Below, piece after piece: positions 1 to 10,272 of a stretch of DNA of 64,000 nucleotides (positions are counted from its first letter, which is position 1; each line of letters begins with the position of its first letter). The position numbers were made by a program, and so were the translations under genes. The notes beneath the pieces were generated by a model. It worked only from the letters and a program-made list of their open reading frames with translations, was not told the origin of the DNA and did not search any database. This stretch comes from Triangularia verruculosa (Eukaryota > Ascomycota > Sordariomycetes > Sordariales > Podosporaceae), in contig MU863877.1 of assembly GCA_033296885.1 (NCBI GenBank), positions 248,001 through 312,000 on the forward strand. The letters are read 5' to 3'.

Positions 1-346
1 CATATTTCGTCTGATCTGGATCCTTGTCCCAGTGGAATACCACGATTTGAGCACCGGCTTCATCACCCCCGCGGATCACTGAATCGATCATCAGTGATGC
101 TTCTGAGTCTGAAGAATCTGAGGGGGGTGGAGACGTCCGGCCATCATCAGGTTTGAGGTCCCTGACGCAATATCGAGTGTGGGTGTGATCTTTAATGTCG
201 GCGTAGCATTCATACTCCTTCGGGCCTGAGCCTCTGTAGACGCCGCCAAAGGGAGGGTAAGGCGTGTGTGGTTCAACGACCAACTTGAGCCCGGCGACAT
301 ACGGGCAAGGAGGCTTCTCGTGATCTGCGGGCGGTTCCAGTCTCAT
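1..346 (-). CDS. N-terminal part of an unrecognised protein, cut by the left edge
   Basis: The minus strand is open from the ATG at 346 to base 1 (115 complete codons, no stop). The frame stays open upstream to about 532 with protein-like content. Visible are an acidic Ser/Pro stretch (PPPSDSSDSEAS) and a beta-rich segment with several aromatic residues (VVFHWDKDPDQ). Codon use is that of the other genes. I recognise no family. The gene is divergent from RIB5. An alternative model starts at the ATG at 657, with a first exon 657-572, an intron 571-498 (donor GTCTTT, weak; branch CTGAC; acceptor CACAG) and exon 2 from 497; the phases match exactly and would add about 50 residues. The rest lies outside the window. 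Confidence 0.55.
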   Translation of the reverse strand, partial: MRLEPPADHEKPPCPYVAGLKLVVEPHTPYPPFGGVYRGSGPKEYECYADIKDHTHTRYCVRDLKPDDGRTSPPPSDSSDSEASLMIDSVIRGGDEAGAQIVVFHWDKDPDQTKY

Positions 347-993
347 TGTTCGATTCAGGAGAAAGCAGTCATCGGGGAAGGATTGCAGGTACCAACAGAC
401 GCTTCCTTCAGCATGTGACCCTAACCCTTCATGATGGCCACGCGGAACCACCCCGGCAAGGTGGCATACCAAACAGGAGAGGATGGCTGAGCTGATTCTG
501 TGGATCAAATGGCATTTTAAAAGCCGAAGCCATCAGGTCAGATAAACACTGGCCAAGAACAATGAAAAGACCCCTTGATATCGCGGGGTAAACGGAGCTG
601 CTCCCGTCTCCACATGAGCTTCAAGCGGGGTGACAGTTGACACGCCGCGCAATCCATGATGCATTGCCATTGTAATTATATGGGATTAGCTGTTGCTCTC
701 AAGATTCTACGATATTGGGATTGAGAGGATATCATTCTGACCACACATCTCAAATCATTTGTAAGCCTTTACTCACTATCTTCCTTTGCCGACTGCCGAA
801 AACGGACCCCCTTCCGGGATAGTAGCTGAAAGAGCTTCGGGACCAGGCGAACCCCACTATCATCGACCTCACTTCATCTCATCTCTCACCTCTCACCCAC
901 CCACTCACTCATACATTCACCGTTAATTTCAACTAACCCGACTTTTCCAAGCTATCAAATCTTACCGAGATCGACTCTCATACCACCGCCAAA
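347..993. other. Divergent 5' region, left-edge gene / RIB5
   Basis: Shared upstream region of the edge gene (-) and RIB5 (+). It holds a telomere-like CCCTAACCCT at 419-428, which could be coding if the longer model of the edge gene is right. The part next to RIB5 (about 880-990) is C/T-rich with repeated CTCAC/CCACTCACTC, typical of a fungal core promoter and leader. I see no RNA gene. Confidence 0.5.
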
Positions 994-1754
994 ATGTTCA
1001 CCGGCATAGTCGAAGAAATCGGGGGTACGTCTCCCCTCTCCCTTATCTACCACCTAACTAACCCCCCCTCCCAGAAGTAACCACCCTCAACCCCTCCTCC
1101 TCCGACGGCGGCACAACCCTAACCATCACCCTCCCCCCTTCCTCATCTCTCCTCTCCGACTGCCACCTAGGCGACTCCATCTCCATCAACGGCGTCTGCC
1201 TAACCGTCACCACCTTTTCCCTTTCCTCCCCCTCTTCCCCCCCCAGTTTCACAGTCGGCATAGCCCCCGAAACCCTCCGCCTAACCAACCTCGGCTCTTT
1301 GTCTCCTTCCTCCCGCGTCAACCTCGAGCGCGCCGTCCGCGCAGACACCCGCATGGGCGGCCACTTCGTCCAAGGCCACATCGACACCACCGCCACCATC
1401 CTCTCCAAAACCCCCGACGGCAACGCCCTCACCTTTCGCTTTTCTCCCACCTCAAAAGACGTCCTCCGGTATATTGTCTACAAAGGGTTCATCGCGCTTG
1501 ATGGCGCGAGTTTGACCGTGACAAAGGTCAATGACGAGGAGGGCTGGTGGGAGGTCATGCTGATTGCGTACACGCAGGAGAAGGTGGTGACGGCGGGGAA
1601 GGAGGTGGGGGAGACGGTGAATGTGGAGGTTGATATGACGGCAAAGTATGTCGAGAAGGGGATTCAGGGGTATTTGGCGGGTATGATGGAGGGGGGGCAG
1701 TTTCCTTGGTTAAGGAATATGGTTGAGAGGGTTGTTGCTCAGGGGTTTTCTTAG
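994..1754 (+). CDS. RIB5: Riboflavin synthase
   Basis: Converts two molecules of 6,7-dimethyl-8-ribityllumazine to riboflavin plus the pyrimidinedione precursor, the last step of riboflavin synthesis. There are two exons, 994-1024 and 1075-1754, with a 50-bp intron (GTACGT...CCCAG), giving 236 aa, the usual length. The protein opens with MFTGIVEEIGEV and contains two tandem lumazine-binding barrels: the first has GDSISINGVCLTVT, the second has MGGHFVQGHIDTTA and KGFIALDGASLTVTKV. The C-terminal helix ends VERVVAQGFS. The start is fixed by the conserved MFTGIVE motif. The first half is very C-rich and the second half G-rich. The frame stays open after the TAG stop (see finding). Confidence 0.97.
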
Positions 1755-1808
1755 GAGGGGAACGCTGGGATGGACAAGGGTGGGACAAGGGAGGGGAGAG
1801 GGGATAAG

Positions 1809-1916
1809 GGCAAGGCGAAGGGTGAAGCGAAGAGTGAAGCGAAGGGCAAAGCGAATGGTAAAGCGAAGGGTGAAGCGAAGGGTAAAGCGAAGGGTAAAGC
1901 GAAGGGTAAACGGAAG
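1809..1916. repeat. 12-bp minisatellite downstream of RIB5
   Basis: Nine tandem, slightly diverged copies of a 12-bp unit (consensus GGTAAAGCGAAG; variants with GGTGAAGCGAAG or AGTGAAGCGAAG). The array lies 55 bp after the RIB5 stop and, because 12 is divisible by 3, is open in several frames on both strands. In the RIB5 frame it would encode a Lys/Gly/Ala-rich run (KAKGEAKG). Confidence 0.95.
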
Positions 1917-2131
1917 GGGAGGGGGGTATGGGCTTCAACAACAGTGGAGGATGTGATGCGGATAAGGAAGGAGCTGGAGTCACGGGTTATCCCGGTGGAT
2001 GAGGAGTAGTAGTCGGGCACGGTGTCATATTCTGTGCTATAGGACGATAACAACAGTGTATTAAGATAGTCTGTCGGGTATCAATGTATATGTCTCCCAG
2101 ACTTCACAAAATTATTGATATGGTATCCATG

Positions 2132-4114
2132 CTAGACCTGAACATCCCCCCAGACCTCGGCGAGCTTCTGGCTGATCTGCTTGCTGAACCTCTTCCTCCC
2201 AACCAAATGATCCAGGCGCGAGGCAACCATATCTATCTTCTTCCTCCTCCCCTCCGCCCCGGAGCCGCACTGCTCATAAGCCTCGATGAACTCCCGAGGT
2301 GTCTTCCACACCTTCTGTATCTCCATCGCTTTCTCACCCGTGACACCCTTCGTGACCATCAGCATCTTCAGAAACAGATCCCTCAACGTCATCATCCCCG
2401 ACTTGGAACAAAGCGAAGAGAAAGCCGGATAACTAATATGATGCCCAACCTCCGGCTTCTTATCCCTCAAATCCTTCATCAGCGGCAGATAATTATTAGC
2501 AGTCAAAACATTCGTCGGAACGACATGCAGCGGCTTCCCCTCGTGCATCTTCTGCAGCATCTGCGTCATCGAAACCAAATACCGGATCGTATCGTCAATC
2601 TTCTGCGTCTTCTTCAAAAAGTAGCCATTAACCACCTGAATCGACGCAATAGCCGACTGGACCATCTCCTCGCTCCTCTGCAACCGGCTCTGGTCCATAG
2701 AGATCTCTTCAACGAGATAGATAACATTCTTGATGCCCGAGCGTCTCAATCTGAACTTTTGCTCATGAAAACGACCGTCCTTGATACTCCCGATAAGATC
2801 ATCCAGGCGCTTCCTCTCCACAATCCAGTCCAGAACCACCTCGTCGCCCTCGGCACCCATCCGTGATAGCCAGCTCGGTTGTTTGCACTTGGCGACCCAG
2901 AGGGCATCTCCTAGTTCCATGGCGCGGGTGATGGGCCGGATGCCCTTTTTAGTGAGCTCCTCTTGCAGGTAATCGCGGTCAGTTTTTGCTCGAACCTCTC
3001 GGTTGTCCAGGACTAACTCAATAGTGAAGGTGCCGGGTGTCAGCCGAATTGGCCGGAAGTCCGGAAGACGGGCATCGTCGGACATGGCTTCGCCTTCAGC
3101 GACTATATCCTTGTATTCATTGTCCATCTCTCTTTTGACAGAGCTCTGGACCTGGGCGGGGGCTTCGTTGTCTTCCTCGTCGTCGTCCAGAAGAATAACT
3201 GAGTTGCCACCTTGCGGGCGATGTGCTGGCGGCTGTGATGAGCGGCTGGCGCCTCCTGATCCAGCACCTCCAAGAAAACTATTTGTGTCCCTAAGCTGGT
3301 TCAAAAAGTTATCTGCGTCATGACCAACAGCGGGAGTGCTTCGAGCACCGGTATTGCTGCCAAAATTGTTCCCAAGCAAGACTGAGCCGGAAGTGCTGCC
3401 AATTCTGTAATTTCCGGATCCAAGACCATTGCTGCTGGCGTTTTCGATCTTGGGAACATCACCACGGGCTGCGGCAACTTCCCTAACTCGTGCGGCGACC
3501 TCCCATCCCTCGTCTGTCAGAGCGTACCGAACAACGGGCCTGCCGCGCTTCACAACGAGTTCTTTTGTTTCCAGGGTTTTCATCGAACCCCATGCCGTGT
3601 AAAACTTGGTGGTGTCAGAGGGGACTGCAAACGAGGCATCGCTATGAGGCTGAGCGGCGGCAATAAGCTCCTCCTTCGACATGCCCGGCATCGCGGCATT
3701 CCGATCTTGCCCAGCCAGAATGAGCATCAAAGCAAAGGCCCCCGAGCGGTATTGAGGGACATAAGCCTTGGTCGCTCTGGGCGCTCTTGCTGGTCGTTTA
3801 GCTGCTTGCTCCTCGTCATCTTGCTCTTCGCCAGGCAAATGAACGATTCGTTTGCGCTTCGGCACCTTAGGCATAGGCTGACCTCGCTCATCGCAGTATT
3901 TTTGCAGTTGCTGTGTAAGCCGCTCGCACAGCTTCGGACCGAACCCCTTGAGTTGCTGACACTGAGAGGGGTGGTCGAGCTTCAGTGGACATTTTCGAAG
4001 CGAGTCGTATGCATGCTTGTACGTGATTACGCCCTTCGAGTTCCTCTCCTTCGCAGTCTCCCACCACTCCTTCACCCAGCTCAAAAGCAGCGGGTTCGCA
4101 CAGGTCTCCGACAT
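2132..4114 (-). CDS. MUS81: Crossover junction endonuclease MUS81
   Basis: Catalytic subunit of the Mus81-Eme1/Mms4 structure-specific nuclease, which cuts 3' flaps, replication forks and nicked Holliday junctions in the nucleus. Single exon, 660 aa from the ATG at 4114. The frame extends 41 codons upstream, but those residues (hydrophobic, low complexity) look like leader, whereas MSETCANPLLLSWVKEWW begins the conserved N-terminal helix-hairpin-helix (about 5-80). Then follow a winged-helix region (about 120-215), a disordered linker with a SUMO-interaction-like SVILLDDDEED (305-315), the ERCC4 nuclease domain with the catalytic ERKRLDD (433-439), and C-terminal HhH repeats (about 540-650). 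Divergent from PCM1. Confidence 0.96.
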   Translation of the reverse strand: MSETCANPLLLSWVKEWWETAKERNSKGVITYKHAYDSLRKCPLKLDHPSQCQQLKGFGPKLCERLTQQLQKYCDERGQPMPKVPKRKRIVHLPGEEQDDEEQAAKRPARAPRATKAYVPQYRSGAFALMLILAGQDRNAAMPGMSKEELIAAAQPHSDASFAVPSDTTKFYTAWGSMKTLETKELVVKRGRPVVRYALTDEGWEVAARVREVAAARGDVPKIENASSNGLGSGNYRIGSTSGSVLLGNNFGSNTGARSTPAVGHDADNFLNQLRDTNSFLGGAGSGGASRSSQPPAHRPQGGNSVILLDDDEEDNEAPAQVQSSVKREMDNEYKDIVAEGEAMSDDARLPDFRPIRLTPGTFTIELVLDNREVRAKTDRDYLQEELTKKGIRPITRAMELGDALWVAKCKQPSWLSRMGAEGDEVVLDWIVERKRLDDLIGSIKDGRFHEQKFRLRRSGIKNVIYLVEEISMDQSRLQRSEEMVQSAIASIQVVNGYFLKKTQKIDDTIRYLVSMTQMLQKMHEGKPLHVVPTNVLTANNYLPLMKDLRDKKPEVGHHISYPAFSSLCSKSGMMTLRDLFLKMLMVTKGVTGEKAMEIQKVWKTPREFIEAYEQCGSGAEGRRKKIDMVASRLDHLVGRKRFSKQISQKLAEVWGDVQV

Positions 4115-4808
4115 GTTGCAGAAAATGGTCGAGATCTGCAGACCAAAAAGGAAGGTAAAAAAAGACAAGAAACAAAAAGAAGAAATGGCCCCAAGACGAA
4201 TTGGCCGAGACAAAAAGTCGAAGCGAGGAGAGGGCAATTAAATGGAATTCCAAAGGACTCAGGCCATTAGTTGAGATTACAGGATTCTCAGAAACTCCCA
4301 AGAAAATGAACAAAATGGTGGGGGATGCAGGTGCTTTGTTCAAAAGACGCGTCGGGACCGCGTCTACAAATCGCTGGACTGGCGCCAGGTCATGTGCTGG
4401 CCGGGAATTGGTCAAGGCCCTGACGTAGGCTAAGCATTTACCTCGCTGCAAGCTAGACCGAACCCAGCTAGCGCGCCTCCTATATTGGTGCTGGTGCAGC
4501 CCCGCCCGTGTCGCATTCAGTGGGCTTCACCGACTGCTTCAGCACTGCCAGTCGCTGGAACATGCAGCTGGGCACGCACCCGGACGGCACTGCATCTCAA
4601 GTGCGGGGCAGCTCTGTCTCTCCCCGATGAAACCTCACCTCTGGTGTGGACCCTGTTATCGGCCTGACAAGCAGCAGCTGGAGCGATCACAGTCCCCCCT
4701 TCGTCCTTTAAAACCCACAGCTTTCCCCTCCCCCTTGGGTCCAGCATCGCCGCAGCAACACTTCCACATCTTCACCAGCAAGCTTCACTCTCAAGCAACC
4801 AACCTACC
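4115..4808. other. Divergent promoter region MUS81 / PCM1
   Basis: No gene is supported here. It contains the MUS81 leader (A/T-rich near 4140-4250) and the PCM1 upstream region, with a pyrimidine-rich stretch (4690-4800) leading into the PCM1 ATG, whose context is ACCATGG. Open frames here are short or overlap MUS81. Confidence 0.5.
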
Positions 4809-6503
4809 ATGGGCCACGACGAGCAGATCATCGCCGGCTCGGCGAAGCACCCAATCGTGCCCCAGCACTACAAGTATGGCACCGCTGGTTTCCGCATGAA
4901 GGCCGACCTCCTCGAGGGCGTCACCTATCGTGTTGGTTTGCTCGCTGCTTTGCGCAGTCGCAAGATGAACTCCCAGGCCATCGGTGTCATGATCACAGCT
5001 AGCCACAACCCCGCCATCGACAACGGTGTAAAGATTGTCGACCCCATGGGCGACATGCTCGAGCAGGAGTGGGAAAGATATGCCACCGCTCTTGTGAACG
5101 CCCCAAGCGACCAGGATTTGGTCAAGATCTACAATACTCTGGCCACTGATCTCAAGATCGATCTCGAAGCTCCGGCCAAGGTCATCTACGGCCGCGATAC
5201 CCGACCTTCGGGCCACACCTTGGTCACCGCGCTCGCCGATGCTCTCGATGCGACGAATACCGAGCACGTCGACTACAAGATCCTCACCACTCCCCAACTT
5301 CACTATCTCGTGCGCGCGACCAACAGCGAAGGCACACCCGCCTCCTACGGCGAGGTAAGCGAAGTCGGATACTACAAGAAGCTCGCCGAGGCCTTTGTGC
5401 GGACCATGAAGGGCAAGAGAATCACCGAGCCCCTTCAGGTAGACTGCGCCAACGGCGTCGGCGGCCCCAAGCTCAAGGAATTCCTCAAGTACATCGACCA
5501 AGACAAGGTCCCCTTCAGAGTCAACGTTGTCAACGACGACGTCCTCCGCCCAGAGGTCCTGAATCTCGATGTAAGCCCCCCACTCCCGGCCCAAGACATC
5601 TTACCTCACAATAACACCCCTACTAACCTCGCTCCCTCTTAGTCCGGCGCCGACTTCGTCAAAACCAAACAGCGAGCTCCTCCCCACCCCAAGCCCCTCC
5701 CCGGCCTCCGATGCTGCTCTCTCGACGGCGACGCTGACCGCCTCATCTACTACTGGCTCGACCCCGGCACTAGTGTGTTCCAGATGCTCGATGGCGACCG
5801 TATTTCTTCCCTCGCCGCCTCCTTCATCGGCGACCTCGTCGATTCCGCTGGTCTCAAAGACGAACTCCGCATCGGCGTCGTCCAAACCGCCTACGCCAAC
5901 GGTGCCAGCACTCACTACATCACCCAGCACCTCAAGCTCCCCGTCATCTGCACCCCCACAGGCGTGAAGCACCTCCACCACGTCGCCCAGGGTTTCGACG
6001 TGGGCGTCTACTTTGAGGCCAACGGCCACGGAACCGTCCTCTTCTCCCAAGATGCCATGAACGCCTTTACCAAAACCACCCCTCAGTCCCCCGCGCAAAA
6101 GGAAGCGTTGGACACCCTCGCCGCCCTGACCGACTTGGTCAACCAGACCGTCGGCGACGCCATCTCCGACATGCTCCTCGTCGAGGTCATCCTCGCGCAC
6201 AAGAACTGGACGCTGAAGGACTGGGCGTTGACCTACCAGGACCTTCCCAACAGGCTGGTCAGGGTCGAGGTCGCCAACAAGGACGTCTTCCGGACAACCG
6301 ACGCCGAGAGACGGCTGTCTCACCCGGAGGGCTGCCAAGCGGACATTGACCAGGAAGTGAAAAAGTTCAAGGACGCGAGGAGTTTTGCGAGGGCGAGTGG
6401 GACGGAGAACGCGATGAGGGTGTATGCCGAGGCGGCGACGAGGTCGGAGGCGAATGAGCTAGCGGAGAGGGTGGCGGGGATTGTGAGCCGGTGGGGTATC
6501 TAG
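4809..6503 (+). CDS. PCM1: Phosphoacetylglucosamine mutase
   Basis: Interconverts N-acetylglucosamine-6-phosphate and -1-phosphate on the way to UDP-GlcNAc, which feeds chitin, N-glycans and GPI anchors; cytosolic alpha-D-phosphohexomutase. Exons 4809-5570 and 5643-6503 flank a 72-bp phase-0 intron (GTAAGC...CTCTTAG), giving 540 aa, standard for AGM1/PCM1. Key residues seen: the phosphoserine loop TASHNPA with Ser65, the magnesium loop LDGDADR (282-287), the sugar-binding region around GVKHLHHVAQGFDVGVYFEANGHG-like sequence in exon 2, and the C-terminal phosphate-binding RASGTENAMRVYAEA. The ATG has an ACCATGG context. The frame continues open after the TAG stop. Confidence 0.97.
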
Positions 6504-7242
6504 TTGAAACTCCGGGCTGGGTTTAGTTTGGAGGATGGGAAGGGGTCTAACTCGATGATGACGAGGGCGAGGGCGAGTACAACTGCTGGTACTACGACTA
6601 TGGTCACGAGAAGGGGAGAGAGGAAGGCGAGGAAGGAGCAGGTTTCGGAGGGGTCGGGGACGACGTTGGTGTGGAGCACGTTTGACATGTCGATTACGGA
6701 GGGGGATTTTGGGAAGAATTTTGAAAAGGTTGCGAAGGCGGGGGTGGAAGGGGAGGAGGAAGAGATTGAAGCAGTAGAGCAGGATTGGGATTATGAGAGT
6801 GGGGAGAGGGCGGAGGAGAGGAGGAGGAGGAGGAATGAGCAGGGGTTTAGTCCGCCTGATGAGGAGGAAGGGGAGTTGAATAAGAGGTTGAGGGGGAGGA
6901 GTTTGGGGAGTTTTGGGGGGTGGTCAGTTGGAGGTATATTGGAGGGATTTGACACGTCAGTTTCATGAGGGGGTGGAGCGGGAGGGGGGTAATACAGAAG
7001 AGGATGATCAGGGGGCTTTTGTTATGAGTCCTTTTGAACAGGATTTACGGGGGGAGTATTTTTGGGGGGTGGGGGGGGGGATGACAATGAAGGATATGGG
7101 TATGGGGAATGATGGTAGTAGTAGTACTGCGGGGAGGATGGGTGGTGGTGGTGGTGGTGGTGGTGGTGGTGGGAGGGGAGATGTTTTGGGGGATCAACAC
7201 CAGCAAGAGGAGGGTGAGCAACATGCTGAAAAGGAAGGATAA
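6504..7242 (+). other. G-rich open frames downstream of PCM1, possible degenerate coding
   Basis: Directly after the PCM1 TAG the same frame is open for another 154 codons (6504-6968), with no ATG at its beginning. A +1 shift at a run of six G near 6915 would continue it to 7242 (EVYWRDLTRQFHEG, then FVMSPFEQDLRGEYFW), ending in a Gly run encoded by (GGT)n. Codons end mostly in G, as in the 3' halves of genes here. This could be an unannotated or broken gene, or an artefact of G-rich composition with few stops. The opposite strand carries a 62-codon hydrophobic ORF (6688-6500). I assign no function. Confidence 0.25.
7141..7170. repeat. (GGT)10 trinucleotide repeat
   Basis: Ten perfect GGT copies inside the G-rich stretch after PCM1. 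Confidence 0.95.
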
Positions 7243-7450
7243 AAATGAGTTGGGATTGTTATAGAACACGCACACACACAAACGCGCGCAGTTGAAAATG
7301 GTGTTGGGGAGAAAGTGAAATACCTAGCCAGCGAAGCGAGCGAGCCAGAGCGAAAGCGAAAGGGGGGGGTAATGAACTCTTTTTTATTTTATTTTATAAA
7401 ATACTAACTGTGAAATTACCAAAGGCAAATGAGAGTTATATATATTGCGC

Positions 7451-7454
<4 letters not shown>

Positions 7455-7496
<42 letters not shown>
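7455..7496. repeat. (AG)21 microsatellite
   Basis: Perfect AG dinucleotide run of 42 bp in the interval between the convergent PCM1 and RMT1 genes. Confidence 0.97.
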
Positions 7497-7499
<3 letters not shown>

Positions 7500-8050
7500 A
7501 AAGAAAATCGAGCATTGGGTGGACTACCTACAGAGAGGTTTGGTCAGTTGAGTTTTTGTATTTCGGAGGGGGTTAAAGAAATCGAGCGAGGCTTCCTCTC
7601 TTTTTTTAGCGAAAACGGTGGGGAATTTGAACTTCAAGGTTTTCTTTTGAAATCAGGAAAGTAATATGTGACATGCCAAAGACTTTATTGAGCGTGCGGT
7701 ACTATTGGTATTGATGATGTAGATTGAGTGTGGCTGTCACCCTAGCAGAGAGTCAACCCCTGAATCAACCCCAACCATAATCACCAACAAACACTGCTGC
7801 AGCAAAAACACACAAACTCAAGTCAGAAATCATGGAGACTCAACGCTCTCTCTATTTTTTTTATCTCTCCGTTCCTCTCCGGGTATCCCTTATGCATCCC
7901 ATCCACCGCCATAAGTGATGCATCATCATCATCCATCATCATCAACAGAAGAGATGATGCTACTTTCCATCCCTCCCTCCCTCTCTCTCTCTCTAGCCTC
8001 AGGAGATAGATAGATATATCCCCCCATCTGGCTCCCTTTTTGCCGCATTC

Positions 8051-8052
8051 TT

Positions 8053-8092
<40 letters not shown>

Positions 8093-8094
8093 AA
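8051..8094. repeat. T22A22 perfect palindrome
   Basis: Twenty-two T (8051-8072) followed at once by twenty-two A (8073-8094): a perfect 44-bp inverted repeat without a spacer, about 280 bp past the RMT1 stop. It could form a hairpin in either transcript and could exclude nucleosomes. Confidence 0.95.
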
Positions 8095-8370
8095 GCATTT
8101 ACAGCATAACTAAACAAAAAACGCCAAAAAGACTAGTACAACCCTGCTCTGTCTAGTAAACTAAAGCCCCAAAAACACCTCGCTTTTTTGTCCCCGCTTC
8201 AGATATTGGTGCGCTACCTCTTTTTTCCCAGAGCGTCAATCCCGAAAATCCTCATGTAGTCTTGATATTTCGCCCCTTCTGCAGTGTGTATGCAAAGGGG
8301 GGCGCAAAGTGATATGTAAAAAGAGCCCCGCCGGCTATTAGAACCTGCCATCGCCTTCCCACTCCCCCTT

Positions 8371-9740
8371 CTAGCACATCTTGTACAAGCAGGTGCCCTC
8401 AGCCTTTCTGGTGGGGTCGTCAGTCTCGAGACGGTACTCGATCTTGATGTCGAGGTCGCGACGGTTCTTCTCGTTGGGGCGGTTGTGGAGAGAGCACTCA
8501 ATCTTCTCCCCTTGTTGCACGGTAAGCATGTCCTTGAGGTAGAAGACAGTCTGCTTCCAGTGGGTGTACTTAGTATGTGGCCCAGTAGAGAAGCGGATTG
8601 GCTTGTGGCAGGCCGTGAAGTCAATGTCGAACCAGGCGACAAGTGCGTGGATGAAGTCATCGCGCCGAGCGGTGAGGTCAAATGGGCAGCTGAAGGCGAG
8701 GTCCTCGACTGTGCACTTGTAGAGGTCGAGGGTGAGAACGGCAGTTGGGTCGGTAACCACGGCCTTCATCTCCACGGTGTCGACCAAGGGCTCTGAAAGG
8801 GCCGTCTCCTTCAGGGGCGAGTAGTTGAAGCCGTAGACGTTGTCCCAAACTGTGATGTGGGTTAGCTTTGAACAGAGCCTCCAGCGCAGAAAGAAGATAC
8901 TTACATCCTATTTTCTCGTCCTTGTAATCGCCGTCCTCAATACCAGCAACAAAGATGGTCGCCTTGTCGGGGAAGATGAGGCCGTCCTTCACAAGGTACT
9001 TGTCACGAGCGTAGAGGACGGTGTCCAACATGGACTCGTACAGGAGGAAGTAGCCCATCCACTCAGAGATGATGATGTCGACCTTGTCGAATGGGAGCTC
9101 AATCTCCTCCATCTTGCCCTGGATCAGGGTGATCTTGTCCGACAGGCCGTTGACCTCGACAATTTCGCGGGCCTTGAAGATGATGGTGGACATGTCCACA
9201 CCGATGACATGCTTCGCGCCAGCCTTGGCAGCAAACCTAATTGACACTTATCAGCCCTGTTTTCTTCCTTGTTTTCCCGGTGTAGTCGGCTGAAGGGGAG
9301 GCGTACATGGAGAGGATACCGGTACCGCAGCCGACATCGAGGACGACCTTGTCCTTGAAGATGTGCTTGTTTTGAACGATGGCGTTCATGTATGATCTCG
9401 TGCGGACTTCATCTTTCTGTTTGAGGCGCATGCCAGTGTCAGGTCAGAGATTTCCAACGCAAAGATCATCGAGGGCCCAGGAAAACATACCAACATCTCC
9501 TCGTGGATGCCTTGAAACGAAAAAAGTGCCAAAGTCAGTACAAGAAGTTCCTGTCAGCGGTTTCGAGTGAATTCATACCATGGTGGTTATAGCTGTCGAT
9601 ACAATGTTAACAAGATCCCTATGCGAAGCAGGCAAACAACTTTTTTCCCAAGCATACCTGTTAAAATAGTGCTGTTCAGCGTGGTCGAGCTGCTTGAGGC
9701 TCTTCTCAGCAGTCTCGATGTCCATTGCGTCGTTGACCAT
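8371..9740 (-). CDS. RMT1: Type I protein arginine N-methyltransferase (PRMT1/Hmt1 type)
   Basis: Transfers methyl groups from S-adenosylmethionine to arginines of RGG-rich RNA-binding proteins and histone H4. Six exons: 9740-9658, 9592-9579 (14 bp), 9510-9491 (20 bp), 9416-9307, 9236-8905 and 8849-8371. The five introns are 65, 68, 74, 70 and 55 bp, all with good donors and matching phases, giving 345 aa, the usual PRMT1 length. The two micro-exons encode the conserved YNHHGIHEEML stretch. Motif I is VLDVGCGTG (about 64-72), the catalytic double-E loop is SEWMGYFLLYESM, and the THW loop is KYTHWKQ. The C-terminus ends CLYKMC. The start at 9740 gives MVNDAMDIETAEKSLKQLDH. Confidence 0.96.
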
Positions 9741-10272
9741 ATTGGGCTATGTGTAGCGAGTGTCGAGCCGGAAGATGCAGACAGATTCTTGACCCAGAGC
9801 GGTTTGTTGAGAAAAAAATCAGAGAGGAAGAAAAATCGGTGTTGGGACAGGACAAGCGATATGGACAATGGGGGATCTGCCACTGGCCTGGGCTTCGCGC
9901 GCAGAGAATTTGGGTGGAAAAGGGCCCGCTTAATTGAATGTGGGGGTACTGCCCCGCCGTCGAGTCCCTGCCAGAAGCACCCCACCAACAACGGAAGGCA
10001 AACACAGGGTCCTCAGGACGTGACGCTAGGGGCGTCAGGCACGATCAGGCAGACCTCAATACAAAGCACGATTAAGGAACCAGTGGCCAGCGCAGGATGG
10101 CCCCTGGATTCTTGTGTCTCACTATTCAGTACCGAAACCGGCTCTGTATCCGACTCCCTATTATCCCTTCAACTCCGAGACCATGCAAACTACCTAGAGC
10201 CTAGACAAAGACCAGATCAAACCGTGACAGAAGAAATATGCACCCCATGTTACTCCTCGCCTCCTCCACATC
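9741..10272. other. Intergenic, RMT1 5' side / MOB gene 3' side
   Basis: Upstream region of RMT1 and 3' end of the Mob gene; both are on the minus strand. A 242-codon plus-strand frame crosses RMT1 exons and this interval, with no family resemblance. Nothing else is seen. Confidence 0.5.

Larger units (their letters stand above)
7243..8370. other. Intergenic, convergent PCM1 / RMT1
   Basis: 3' side of both flanking genes. It holds the AG microsatellite, CT-rich runs (7975-7993), CATCAT repeats (7920-7945) and the T22A22 palindrome. No coding region is supported. Confidence 0.6.

Noticed and set aside
2084..2866. 260-codon plus-strand ORF
   Set aside because: Antisense to MUS81 C-terminus, which has full catalytic and HhH motifs.
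3888..4451. 187-codon minus-strand ORF over the MUS81 5' end
   Set aside because: Different frame from MUS81, overlaps its conserved N-terminus, no family resemblance.
6500..6688. 62-codon minus-strand ORF with a membrane-like segment
   Set aside because: Hydrophobic codons follow from C-rich antisense of G-rich DNA; no upstream exon found.
7045..7281. Minus-strand ORF with poly-Thr
   Set aside because: Product of the (GGT)n repeat read on the opposite strand.
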